DNA of 64,000 nucleotides from JAFGAV01 sp041479055 (lineage in GTDB: Bacteria; Acidobacteriota; Aminicenantia; Aminicenantales; JAFGAV01): contig OY969762.1 of assembly GCA_963702835.1 (NCBI GenBank), positions 744,001-808,000 of the forward strand, given 5' to 3'. The notes under the pieces are model-generated. The model saw only the letters and a program-made list of their open reading frames with translations, was not told the DNA's origin and made no database searches. A program made the position numbers and the translations under genes. Of the stretch, positions 17,215-25,158 are shown in pieces (the first letter of the stretch is position 1; each line of letters opens with the position of its first letter).

Positions 17215-17787
17215 ATGGCCAGCGAGCTTTATCGGGGAAGGCGTTCCGTCCGGCAGTTCCAGCCCAAGCCGGTGCCCCGGGAACTCCTGATGAGGCTGGC
17301 CGATGCCGCCCGGCTGGCGCCCTCCGCGGCCAACCGTCAACCCCTGGAATTCATTCTCCTGGACGACCCGGCCGTGTGCGCCAGGATTTTTCCGCACCTC
17401 CGCTGGGCGGCATATATCAGCCCGGCCGGCGACCCGCGGCCGGGGCAGGAGCCGCGAGCTTATGTGGTCACCCTGGTCAACACCGCGGTCCGGGACAAAG
17501 GATGTGAATATGACGTGGGCGCGGCTACGATGTCCATGATCATGACGGCCTGGGCCGAAGGAGTGGCCAGCTGCTGGCTCATTTCCGTGGACCGGGCCGA
17601 GGTCTCGCGGCTGCTGGGCATCCCCGAGACTCACCGCCTCGATTCCGTCCTGGCCCTGGGCTATCCTGCCGAAGCGCCTCAGGCCGATGACCTGACCGAT
17701 TCAGTTCAATACTGGAAGGACGCGGACGGCCGGCTCCATGTACCCAAGAGGAAGCTGGACAGCGTCGTTCACTTCAACAGGTTTTAG
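17215..17787 (+). CDS. Nitroreductase-family flavoprotein
   Basis: A 190-residue protein of the nitroreductase superfamily. The FMN-binding start (SELYRGRRSVRQFQPKPVP, with the phosphate-contacting RRSVR) is followed by LADAARLAPSAANRQPLEF and, near the end, LDSVLALGYPAE. Such enzymes bind FMN as dimers and reduce nitro compounds, quinones or other substrates with NAD(P)H. It is shorter and lacks some of the usual helices of the larger groups. It begins seven bases after the DUF362 gene and is likely cotranscribed; a shared redox role is inference. Confidence 0.88.
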   Translation: MASELYRGRRSVRQFQPKPVPRELLMRLADAARLAPSAANRQPLEFILLDDPAVCARIFPHLRWAAYISPAGDPRPGQEPRAYVVTLVNTAVRDKGCEYDVGAATMSMIMTAWAEGVASCWLISVDRAEVSRLLGIPETHRLDSVLALGYPAEAPQADDLTDSVQYWKDADGRLHVPKRKLDSVVHFNRF

Positions 17788-17829
17788 ACAGGCCGAGTGC
17801 GGCCTCATCATCAACGTGCCTGGAATTCG

Positions 17830-17872
17830 CGGGACACGATCCCGATTTCAAGAGAAATCGGGTCATGTCCCG
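17830..17872. repeat. Long imperfect hairpin between convergent genes
   Basis: CGGGACACGATCCCGATTT pairs with AAATCGGGTCATGTCCCG around a short CAAGAG loop, giving an 18-19 base-pair stem with one bulge. No T run follows on either strand, so it is not a classical terminator, although it sits between converging genes and overlaps the last codons of the aminotransferase. Confidence 0.6.
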
Positions 17873-19149
17873 AGCTTGGCTAGCCTGCCCAGAGATTCAA
17901 GGATTTTCGTCACCTCATCGTCCGTATTGCAGATGTGGAAGGAGACCCGGATGGCGTTGAGCCCGCCCTCGCTGACGCTCCGGACGCGGATCTTGTCATT
18001 GGCCAGGTGCTCGTTGATCTTCTTGTAGTCGCAGGCTTTCATCCTGAAGCTGATCATGGACGAACGGTAAGCTTCCTCCTCCGGGGAGAGGACCTCGACG
18101 CCGGCCATCTCCTCCAACCCCCGGTAGAACCGCTCGGCCAGGGGATGGTTGTGACGCCAGATGCGCTCCAGGCCGATGGTCTGCACAAAATCCACGGCCG
18201 TGCCCAGAGCAAAAAACAGGGCGTCGTTCTGGGTGCCGTATTCGTAGCGCTGGGCCGTGGGATGGAGGACGAATTCGTTTTTGATGATGTCATATCTCTC
18301 CGAACTGCCGCCGCCCACCGTCATCGGCCGCAGCACGTCGAGGAGCCCCTGACGCACGTACAGAAAACCGGTCCGCTTGGGGGCCATGATCCATTTGTGC
18401 GTGCTGCAGGTGTAGAAATCGGCCCCGCCTTCCACAACGTCGAAGATGATGTTGCCCGGAGCCTGGGCGCCGTCCAGGGCGAACCAGATCCCCTTATCCC
18501 GGGCCAGCCGGGAGATTTCCTTGTCCGGGAAGCGCTGTCCCGTGGTGCAGGTGACATGGCTGATGAAGATCAGGCGCGTCCGGCCGTTGATCAGGCGGGC
18601 GATGCGCTCCAGGTTACCCTGGCCGTTCTCCAGGTCGGGCTCGAACAGGCGGATGACGATGCCGTCCCGCTGCATCCGGTTGAGGAGCCCGGAATTCACG
18701 GCCACGTGCTCGTGGGTCGAGGTGATGACCTCGTCGCCTTTTTTGAGCGCTAGGCCGTTGATGATGATGTTGATGCCTTCGGTGGCCGAGCTGATGAGGG
18801 CCAGGTCCTCTTTGCGGCAGGACCGGCCCAGGAGGGCGGCCAGCCTTTCCTTGACCGACCACCACTCCTTCTCGTCGTGGCCGGCGTTGGGCGCCCGCTC
18901 TTCGCTGCGGGACCATTCTGAAAAACTGTGGAGGACGGGCAGGGGGCAGGCTCCCAGGCCGCCGAAATTCAGATAAATCCATTCCGGGTCCAAACTGAAC
19001 TGCTCGCGGATAATCTTCCAGAAAGCCTCCTCATCGCCCGAGGCGGCCGCGGCCTGCAGTTCCCGGAGATCGGCGGACCTCACCGCCCCGGGCCAGGCCA
19101 AGCTGCCCAGGAACACGGCGGACAAACGGATGAAGTCTTTTCGTCTCAT
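17863..19149 (-). CDS. Tat-exported class V aminotransferase (isopenicillin-N-epimerase/NifS-like)
   Basis: This 428-residue PLP enzyme has a Tat leader (MRRKDFIRLSAVFLGSLA). The class V fold is clear: NFGGLGACPLPVL near the N terminus, SSATEGINIIINGLAL, STHEHVAVNSGLL, FISHVTCTTGQRFP, FALDGAQAPGNI with the cofactor aspartate, and STHKWIMAPKRTGF with the PLP-binding lysine. No cysteine-desulfurase active-site cysteine loop is obvious, so an epimerase, lyase or transaminase on an amino-acid substrate is more likely than sulfur transfer. Export of a PLP enzyme is uncommon but fits Tat, which carries cofactor-loaded proteins. It stands alone between the hairpin and the TldE gene (39 bases). Confidence 0.88.
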   Translation of the reverse strand: MRRKDFIRLSAVFLGSLAWPGAVRSADLRELQAAAASGDEEAFWKIIREQFSLDPEWIYLNFGGLGACPLPVLHSFSEWSRSEERAPNAGHDEKEWWSVKERLAALLGRSCRKEDLALISSATEGINIIINGLALKKGDEVITSTHEHVAVNSGLLNRMQRDGIVIRLFEPDLENGQGNLERIARLINGRTRLIFISHVTCTTGQRFPDKEISRLARDKGIWFALDGAQAPGNIIFDVVEGGADFYTCSTHKWIMAPKRTGFLYVRQGLLDVLRPMTVGGGSSERYDIIKNEFVLHPTAQRYEYGTQNDALFFALGTAVDFVQTIGLERIWRHNHPLAERFYRGLEEMAGVEVLSPEEEAYRSSMISFRMKACDYKKINEHLANDKIRVRSVSEGGLNAIRVSFHICNTDDEVTKILESLGRLAKLGT

Positions 19150-19188
19150 AATGTCCTCCTTGGCCTGGTCATATGGGTTCTGCTCCGG

Positions 19189-20535
19189 TCACTCGCCGGC
19201 CACCGTCAACTCCCGAATTTTGATGGTCGGCCCGGTGACTCCCATATCCAGGTCCAGGTCGTCGGCCACGGCTTCAAGGTCGTGGAGCGCCCGGCCCAGG
19301 TTCCCGGAGACCGTGATCTCCGAGACGGGATAGACGACCTCGCCCTTCTCCACCCACAGCCCGAAGGCGCCCCGGGATATGTCGCCGGTCACGGGGTTGA
19401 GGCCGTGGCCGATGGTCTTGATGAGAATAAGGCCGCGCTCCGTCGAGGCGATAATGTCCTCGGGTTTCAGCCGGCCGGGCTGGAGGTAGAAATTGTTGGG
19501 GCCCACGCCGCCGCCCTCGGAGTTGCCCGTGCTGCGGAGGCCGAGCTTGCGGGCTGCGTAGGCGTTGCACAGAAAGTTTTTAAGGATACCCCTGTCCACG
19601 ACCGTCGTCCGCCGGCAGGGAACGCCCTCCGAGTCGAAGGGCCGGGTCCCCGGCCGGCGGGGCAGCAGGCCGTCGTCAACAACGGTGAGGAGGCCGCTGC
19701 CGATCTCCTGGCCCAGCTTGTCGGCCAGGAAGGTCATTTTCTGATAGACCGAGACTCCCGACACACAGGAGAACAGGAAGCCCATCAGCCAGGAAGTCAT
19801 CAGCGGCTCGAAGATGAGCGGCACCTGTTGAGTCTTGATCTTGCGGGGGTTGAGCTGGCGAACGGTCCGGGCCACGGCCGTCCGGGCCACCTTGTCCGGC
19901 GGGTCGAGGTCCTTCCAATGCGTCCGCGATGAATACCAGAAATCTTCCACCCGTTCGTCGGTCCCTCCCGCCTGAAGCCCAACGCTGAGCGAGCAATGGG
20001 AATAACGGAAGTCTTCCAGGAACCCCTTGGAATTGGCCAGGATGACGACGCCTTCGTTGGTCCCTACGCTGGCGCCCTGGGAATTGGTGATGCGTTTGTC
20101 CTCCAGGGCCAGGCGCTCAGTCTGGAAGGCCAGGTCGATCTTGGTCCGGGCATCCACGGCCTCCAAGTCCGGGTCATGCAGGTCGAGCGGTCCAGCCGCC
20201 GCGGGCCTCTCCTCCAAATCCGGGAGGCCGGAGAACTCGTCGAAGCCGGCCAGGCGGGCCCTCTGGACTGCCCGGCGGACCAGGCCCTCCAGCGCCTCTT
20301 CCGAAAGGTCCGAGGAAGAGGCGTAGGCCGTCCTCTTGTCCAGGATGACCCTGAGCCCCAGGCCGCGCGAGCCGGCTTCCACGAGGTTTTCAATCCGGCC
20401 CAGTCGCACATCGACGCTGAACTCCGAGCCGTCGCCGATTTGGACCTCGGCCTCATCGGCGCCGGCCGAGCAGGCCTTTTCCACCAGGCTCACGGCCAGG
20501 CCGTGCAGGTCGCCGGCCGAGAGCCTTTGTTTCAT
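19189..20535 (-). CDS. pmbA: TldE/PmbA-type metalloprotease subunit
   Basis: A 448-residue TldE (PmbA) homologue with the family pattern: RIENLVEAGSRGLGLRVI, ANSKGF and LRSTGNSEGGGVGPNNFYL, and the C-terminal GLWVEKGEVVYPVSEITVSG. TldE lacks the HExxxH motif and acts with TldD as a heterodimer that cleaves peptides, for example leader or antitoxin peptides in E. coli. The start overlaps the end of the TldD gene by four bases, so both are made together. No RiPP precursor or modifying gene is visible nearby, so the natural peptide substrate is unknown. Confidence 0.9.
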   Translation of the reverse strand: MKQRLSAGDLHGLAVSLVEKACSAGADEAEVQIGDGSEFSVDVRLGRIENLVEAGSRGLGLRVILDKRTAYASSSDLSEEALEGLVRRAVQRARLAGFDEFSGLPDLEERPAAAGPLDLHDPDLEAVDARTKIDLAFQTERLALEDKRITNSQGASVGTNEGVVILANSKGFLEDFRYSHCSLSVGLQAGGTDERVEDFWYSSRTHWKDLDPPDKVARTAVARTVRQLNPRKIKTQQVPLIFEPLMTSWLMGFLFSCVSGVSVYQKMTFLADKLGQEIGSGLLTVVDDGLLPRRPGTRPFDSEGVPCRRTTVVDRGILKNFLCNAYAARKLGLRSTGNSEGGGVGPNNFYLQPGRLKPEDIIASTERGLILIKTIGHGLNPVTGDISRGAFGLWVEKGEVVYPVSEITVSGNLGRALHDLEAVADDLDLDMGVTGPTIKIRELTVAGE

Positions 20536-21941
20536 GCGCTCCCCCCGATCGTCATCCGCTCGATTTTGAGCGTCGGGCAGCCGTCCGTGACCGGCACATC
20601 CTGGCCGTCCTTGCTGCAGGTGCCCGTCTGCAGGCTGAAGCCGAGGTCCGAGCCGACCAGGACGATGCGGTGCAGGATGTCCAGGTTGGAGCCGATGAGG
20701 GTGGCCTGTTTGACCGGAGCGGTCAGCCGTCCTCCCTCGATGAGAAAGCCGGAGCTGACGGAGAAAGTAAACTTCCCCGAATCTTCGACCTGGCCTCCCT
20801 GGAACCGGCCGGCATAGAAGCCTTTTTTCACCGAACGGATGATCTCTTCCGGGTCACTCTCACCCCGGTCGATGAAAATGTTCGACATGCGCGGGAGGGG
20901 ATAGCAGCTGAAATCCTGCCGCCGGCCGTGGCCGGTCAGGCCGCGGCCCAGGACTTTGGCCGACAGACGATCCTGGAGGAGGCCGGTCATGATGCCCCGG
21001 TCGATGAGCAGGGTCTTGGAGGGCGTCGTCCCCTCGTCGTCGATATTATAAGAGCCGCGGTAGAAGGGGATGGTCGGGTCGTCGTAGATGGTCACCAGGG
21101 ATGTCCCCACCCGCCGGCCGAGCTTGTCCCAGAAAACGGACGTCTTCTTCCTGATGAAATCCGCCTCCAGGAGATGGCCGACAGCCTCGTGGATGAGAAC
21201 ACCGCTGTGGCCCGGCGCCAGGACGATGGGCAACTCGCCGGCCGGCGCGGGCCGTGCCTCGAGCAGGCTCACCGCTTCCTGTGCGGCGTCCCGGCCGATC
21301 TGCTCGGGAGTCATGGTCTGGGCGAAATACTCCAAGCCCACCCGGCCGCCGCCTCCCGAGAAACCGGCCTCCCGCCGGCCGTTCTTCTCGGCCACGGCCA
21401 GGCAGCTGAGCCTCACCAGCGGCCGGCAATCGGCGGCCAGCAGCCCTTCGCTGTTGACGATGAGTACGGTCTGGAGGTTATCCGCCAGGGCGACATTGAC
21501 CTTGGTCACGGACGGGTGAAAACTTTGAGCCGCGGCATAGGCCTTCCGGACGAGCTCGATCTTGGCCTGGAGCGGAGCGGAGTGGGCCAAAGAGCGGACG
21601 GGATAGAGGTCATGACCGGGCCGGGCCGCTTCGAGCCTTAGCGTTTTTTTTTCAGCGGCCGAAGAGGCAATGGAAGACGCCGAGAGTGCGGCCCGGCGAA
21701 TGCTCTCCGGGCTCAGGTCATTGGTGTAGCCGAAGCCGGTCTGGTCGCCCTTCAGCACGCGCACGCCCAGGCCCAGGACCAGGCTCTCGGCCGTGTCCTT
21801 GATGAGGTCCTCTTCCATATGGATGGAGCTGAAGGTGCGGTGTTCGAGGAATAGTTCGGAAAATTCGCCGCCGTGCTCCAGGGCTAGGTCCAGGAATCTG
21901 GCCAGGTCATCGACAGTGAGTCCGAAACGCTCCAGGCTCAT
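20532..21941 (-). CDS. tldD: TldD-type zinc metalloprotease subunit
   Basis: A 469-residue TldD homologue. It carries the zinc motif in GVLIHEAVGHLLEADFIRKK (HExxxH), preceded by PIVLAPGHSG, and ends with the usual SGFLIEGGRLTAPVKQATLIG and VPVTDGCPTLKIERM. Together with TldE, encoded four bases into its end, it forms a barrel-like heterodimeric peptidase that degrades unfolded peptides and matures some peptide antibiotics. The chosen ATG at 21941 fits family length. The gene is the first of the operon. Confidence 0.92.
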   Translation of the reverse strand: MSLERFGLTVDDLARFLDLALEHGGEFSELFLEHRTFSSIHMEEDLIKDTAESLVLGLGVRVLKGDQTGFGYTNDLSPESIRRAALSASSIASSAAEKKTLRLEAARPGHDLYPVRSLAHSAPLQAKIELVRKAYAAAQSFHPSVTKVNVALADNLQTVLIVNSEGLLAADCRPLVRLSCLAVAEKNGRREAGFSGGGGRVGLEYFAQTMTPEQIGRDAAQEAVSLLEARPAPAGELPIVLAPGHSGVLIHEAVGHLLEADFIRKKTSVFWDKLGRRVGTSLVTIYDDPTIPFYRGSYNIDDEGTTPSKTLLIDRGIMTGLLQDRLSAKVLGRGLTGHGRRQDFSCYPLPRMSNIFIDRGESDPEEIIRSVKKGFYAGRFQGGQVEDSGKFTFSVSSGFLIEGGRLTAPVKQATLIGSNLDILHRIVLVGSDLGFSLQTGTCSKDGQDVPVTDGCPTLKIERMTIGGSA

Positions 21942-22184
21942 TGAAGCTAATCATACCCGACAACTCTGTGGATGTCATTATATATGGGGTCAGACCCGGA
22001 TAATTATATTAATATCAACGTGATAGAATAATTTTTGGGGCTTTTTTTGGGCTTATATTGACTTTTTTGGGGTCCGAATTGAAGCTGGAGCAGGCGAATC
22101 CAAGTTATTCTTGCTGTCCTTGTCTAATTTAACGAGAAGTAGGAAAATATGCTTAGTCAGGAAAGGACTGAATAGGAGGAACAC
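21942..22184. other. Intergenic region with a REP-associated motif
   Basis: No gene. The region is rich in A and T, with T runs (22032-22056) and the 12-base motif TGGGGTCAGACC at 21985-21996, which recurs inverted at 48670-48681. Confidence 0.5.
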
Positions 22185-22757
22185 ATGAATAAGCGTTTCA
22201 TCATCGTCTTTTTGGCTGTGGCCCTTCTCGGTATGCAGACGCTGGCCCTGACGGGCTCCGTCGTCATCAAGCGCCGGCTTCCCCACCGGACCGTAGTCAT
22301 CGTCCACAGGGGTTTTCCCATTGTCCGTCCCCTGCGGCCCGTGATCGTCCATCCGATCATCCGGCCCTACAGGGTCGCTCCGCGCCTCTTCTTGCCCATG
22401 TTCTTCTGGACAGGCGTTGTAGTCGCCGCCACATCGGTTTCCGCCCCGAACTTCTTTGTCTGGGAGGACGGCGAGAACCTCCTGGCCCCGGAAGGGTGGA
22501 CTGAGTTTACCCTGAACTGCCAGAACACAGGCACCAAGCTCTGGCTGGAAATCGTCAAGGGCCGCGTCCAGCTCGACTGGGCTGAAGTGGTCTTCGCCAA
22601 CGGAGAGACTCAAGTTGTAGACATGAAGGAATTTGTCCGCGATCCGGGCTATTACCTGTTGCTCGACTTTGCCAACGGACGAGAAGTGGACCATGTCCGG
22701 ATGGTAGCCCAGGCTGAAACGCCCGAAGCGCGTCTCGTCCTGAGAATCCAGAAGTGA
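22185..22757 (+). CDS. Small exported beta-rich protein, unknown function
   Basis: A 190-residue protein with a signal peptide (MNKRFIIVFLAVALLGMQTLALT). The mature part starts with a basic, His/Arg/Pro-rich stretch (RRLPHRTVVIVHRGFPIVRPLRP...) that includes an HPIIRPYR motif, then a hydrophobic segment (about 68-85) and a beta-rich domain (LWLEIVKGRVQLDWAEVVFA, DHVRMVAQAETPEARLVLRI). AGGAGG lies seven bases before the ATG. The basic segment could bind nucleic acid, lipid A or another surface polymer, but nothing shows this. The gene is monocistronic, ending before the terminator at 22859. I do not recognise the family. Confidence 0.75.
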   Translation: MNKRFIIVFLAVALLGMQTLALTGSVVIKRRLPHRTVVIVHRGFPIVRPLRPVIVHPIIRPYRVAPRLFLPMFFWTGVVVAATSVSAPNFFVWEDGENLLAPEGWTEFTLNCQNTGTKLWLEIVKGRVQLDWAEVVFANGETQVVDMKEFVRDPGYYLLLDFANGREVDHVRMVAQAETPEARLVLRIQK

Positions 22758-22858
22758 TATGTGTCGGATAAGCCGTGAGGAGAGACTCGGCGGCTGCGGA
22801 TTCGGCGGCCGCCGCTCTTGATTCGCTGATTTAACGTTTCGGCCTTTTCGGCAAACCA

Positions 22859-22899
22859 GGGCAGGTACCAGAGAGAATGGTACCTGCCCTTTTTATTTT
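22859..22899 (+). terminator. Strong rho-independent terminator
   Basis: GGGCAGGTACCA (22859-22870) and TGGTACCTGCCC (22878-22889) form a perfect 12-pair stem with a 7-base loop, followed by TTTTTATTTT. It ends transcription of the small exported protein gene and, read from the other strand, separates it from the flippase-like gene. Confidence 0.92.
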
Positions 22900-22967
22900 G
22901 GGGGCTCGGGATGCTATAGATGCATCTCGGCGGCGAATGATTCCAGCTTGATGGGCCGGAGCCAGGG

Positions 22968-23986
22968 CTATTTTTTAATATTTTTTTTCAGAAAGGGAAG
23001 GGCTAGGATAAGCAGGCTCAGGATGCCCAGGCCGTATTCCAGGGCGTTGGTGATGAGGTGAACGCCTAATCCCGAGACCACTGCCAGGTCCCGCGGAAAT
23101 CCGAGGAGGCGGAAGGTGTAGGTCCAGGCCGTCTCCCAGGTCCCGAATCCGGCGAGGCCCTTAACCGGTAGAGCGGCGGTGAACTCCGCGCCGGTCAGTC
23201 CCAGAATGGTCTTCCAGAAACTGAGGTCGCCCGGCCGGTAGCCTTGGCTGCGCAGGAGTCCGAATAAAAGATAATAGATGGAGACATACTTGGCCAGGCG
23301 GATAAACAAAGACTGGATGAAGACGACGGCCATGGTCTTGGCCTCCCGGACCATGTTCAGGCTATCCCGGACTTGGTCGAGCTTAGCGACGGCCAGGCGG
23401 GCCCATCGTTTATCAGCTTGACGGAAGCGGCGGAGCAAGTTTTGAAAAATACGGACGGCCAGGCCCGCCAGCGGCGCCAGTTTCCACAGGATGAGGCCGG
23501 TCATCACGCAAAAGCACAGAGCTGCCGCTACAAGAGCTCCTTTAGATAGAGGCACCGATATGGCGCCGGCGGCTAGGACGGCCAGGATGAGGAAGGGGCC
23601 GAGCGTCAGAAAATCCAGGACAAAGGCCACGACAAAAGAGGAGGTGGCCGCTTCAAAGGAAACGCCCAGCCTTTGATTGAGGACATAAATATAGGATAGG
23701 GAACCAAGGCGGGCCGGCAGAAGGTCATCGAAAGAATTCCGGATCAGGGTGGCCAGGAAGATGCCGCCCCAGGAGCAGGTCTGAGGGCGAAGGAGAAGGC
23801 GGTAGCGCCAGGCCCGCAGCCAGACGGAGACGAGATGGAGAGCGACATAGGCGGCTAGCCCGGGCAGATAAACATTAAGGAGCGTTTTTTCAGAAGCGCA
23901 GGGTCAATCTGCCGCAGCAGGAGGGCTAAAAGGACGAGGGTCACGGCCAGCGACAGCAGGATGTAGAGAAGCTTCCGCCTCGACAT
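22968..23986 (-). pseudogene. LPG-synthase/flippase-like membrane protein, frameshifted
   Basis: The gene spans two frames. From ATG 23986 (MSRRKLLYILLS...) the frame runs to LLRQIDPALLKK. It then continues one frame over as TLLNVYLPGLAAYVALH through RNSFDDLLPARLGSLSYIYV, which matches the membrane family that includes lysylphosphatidylglycerol synthase TM regions and UPF0104 flippases. The break lies in a run of six A (coding strand, 23885-23890); a run of seven restores the frame. The repaired protein would have about 339 residues and several membrane helices, and probably moves a lipid across the membrane. The frameshift may be a sequencing error or a real mutation. Confidence 0.8.
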
Positions 23987-24041
23987 GGACTCATGATAGT
24001 GGGCCGATTCAGGCGATGTCAAATTCGGGCTCAGCGCCACC

Positions 24042-24187
24042 CCCCGTCCGCCCTTGCGCGAAGCCCACCCACCGGCCTCTCCGGAGACGCCTTCCTTTAT
24101 CCCTCCTGAATACAGGAGGGCAAGGGAGGTTTATAGATTAGGAGATATTGAAGGCGTCTCCGGCTGATGCGCTGCGGGCGGACGGGG
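24042..24187. repeat. Nested inverted-repeat element
   Basis: CCCCGTCCGCCC (24042-24053) pairs with GGGCGGACGGGG (24176-24187). Inside it CCGGAGACGCCTTC (24081-24094) pairs with GAAGGCGTCTCCGG (24150-24163), and at the centre CCCTCCTG (24101-24108) pairs with CAGGAGGG (24113-24120). The three perfect stems share one axis, within a few bases. No T run or gene is present. It resembles a miniature inverted-repeat element or a long-stem RNA; other copies should exist elsewhere if it is mobile. Confidence 0.6.
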
Positions 24188-24294
24188 ATCGGCGCCGCGC
24201 CATTTCGCATCATGTATCACTGGGAGTAAAATGCTTTGATCACAAAACTTAAATTTGATTGGGATGAACATTCCGCATATAATGGACAAAATCG

Positions 24295-25155
24295 ATGCCT
24301 CTTCAGACTGCCGTGAATACGATGTGTTCATCAGAGGTTGAAGCTCTCATCGAGACCGCTCTAAAGGAGGATATGCCGCAGGGCGATATTACCTCGGAGA
24401 GCATCATACCCGCTTCATCTTTATCCAGGGCCGTTTTCCTGGCCAAGGAAGCCGGCCGGCTGGCCGGCCTGGATGTGGCTCGCCGGGTGTATGAAAAAAT
24501 CGATCAGGCCGTCGTGTTTAAAAAGAGGTTAGAAGACGGTGCCGATTTTAAAAAAGGCGATATCCTGGCCGAGGTCCGGGGGCACTCAATTGCCCTGCTG
24601 AAAGGGGAGAGGACCTCCCTAAATTTCCTCCAAAGGCTGTCGGGGATCGCTACCACCACGCGAAAATATGTCCTGGCCGTCAAGGGCACTAAGACCAAGA
24701 TCCTCGACACCCGCAAGACCACGCCCGGCCTGCGCGCTCTGGAGAAATACGCCGTCCGCATGGGCGGCGGCCAGAACCACCGTCTGAACCTTTCCGAGAT
24801 GGTGCTCATTAAGGACAACCATCTGCGTCTGGCCGGCAGCGTCTCCCAGGCCGTCCACAAGGCCAGGACCGGGGTCCGGCCTGGCGTTAAGATTGAGGTC
24901 GAGGTCACGGATTTTGGCGGCGCGCGGGAGGCCCTAGAGGCCGGGGCGGATATAATTATGCTCGACAACATGACGCTTCCGGCTGTGAAGCATATCGTCG
25001 GCTTCCTGGGGGGAAGGGTGCCGGTCGAAGTCTCCGGGGGAGTCACTGTGGAGCGGGCCGGCCGGATCGCCGCGCTGGGCGTAGATTATATCTCGGTGGG
25101 CGGCCTGACCCACTCCTATCATTCCGTGGACATCAGCCTGGAGTTCCAGGAGTAA
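24295..25155 (+). CDS. nadC: Nicotinate-nucleotide pyrophosphorylase (quinolinate phosphoribosyltransferase)
   Basis: A 286-residue NadC. Visible family elements are EDMPQGDITSESI, AGLDVARRVYEKID, the substrate-binding SFLQRLSGIAT and LDTRKTTPGLRALEKYAVRMGGGQNHR region, VLIKDNHL, and LDNMTL followed by VEVSGGVT and YISVGGLTHS near the end. It makes nicotinic acid mononucleotide from quinolinate and PRPP in de novo NAD synthesis. The start could be ATG 24295 or ATG 24322, as neither has a clear ribosome site. nadB begins three bases after the stop, so the two quinolinate genes are an operon; nadA is not in the window. Confidence 0.95.
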   Translation: MPLQTAVNTMCSSEVEALIETALKEDMPQGDITSESIIPASSLSRAVFLAKEAGRLAGLDVARRVYEKIDQAVVFKKRLEDGADFKKGDILAEVRGHSIALLKGERTSLNFLQRLSGIATTTRKYVLAVKGTKTKILDTRKTTPGLRALEKYAVRMGGGQNHRLNLSEMVLIKDNHLRLAGSVSQAVHKARTGVRPGVKIEVEVTDFGGAREALEAGADIIMLDNMTLPAVKHIVGFLGGRVPVEVSGGVTVERAGRIAALGVDYISVGGLTHSYHSVDISLEFQE

Positions 25156-25158
25156 ACC

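Noticed and set aside
19189..21941. TldD/TldE as part of a peptide-antibiotic (RiPP) cluster
   Set aside because: No precursor peptide, cyclodehydratase or exporter lies nearby; the pair is common as housekeeping peptidase.
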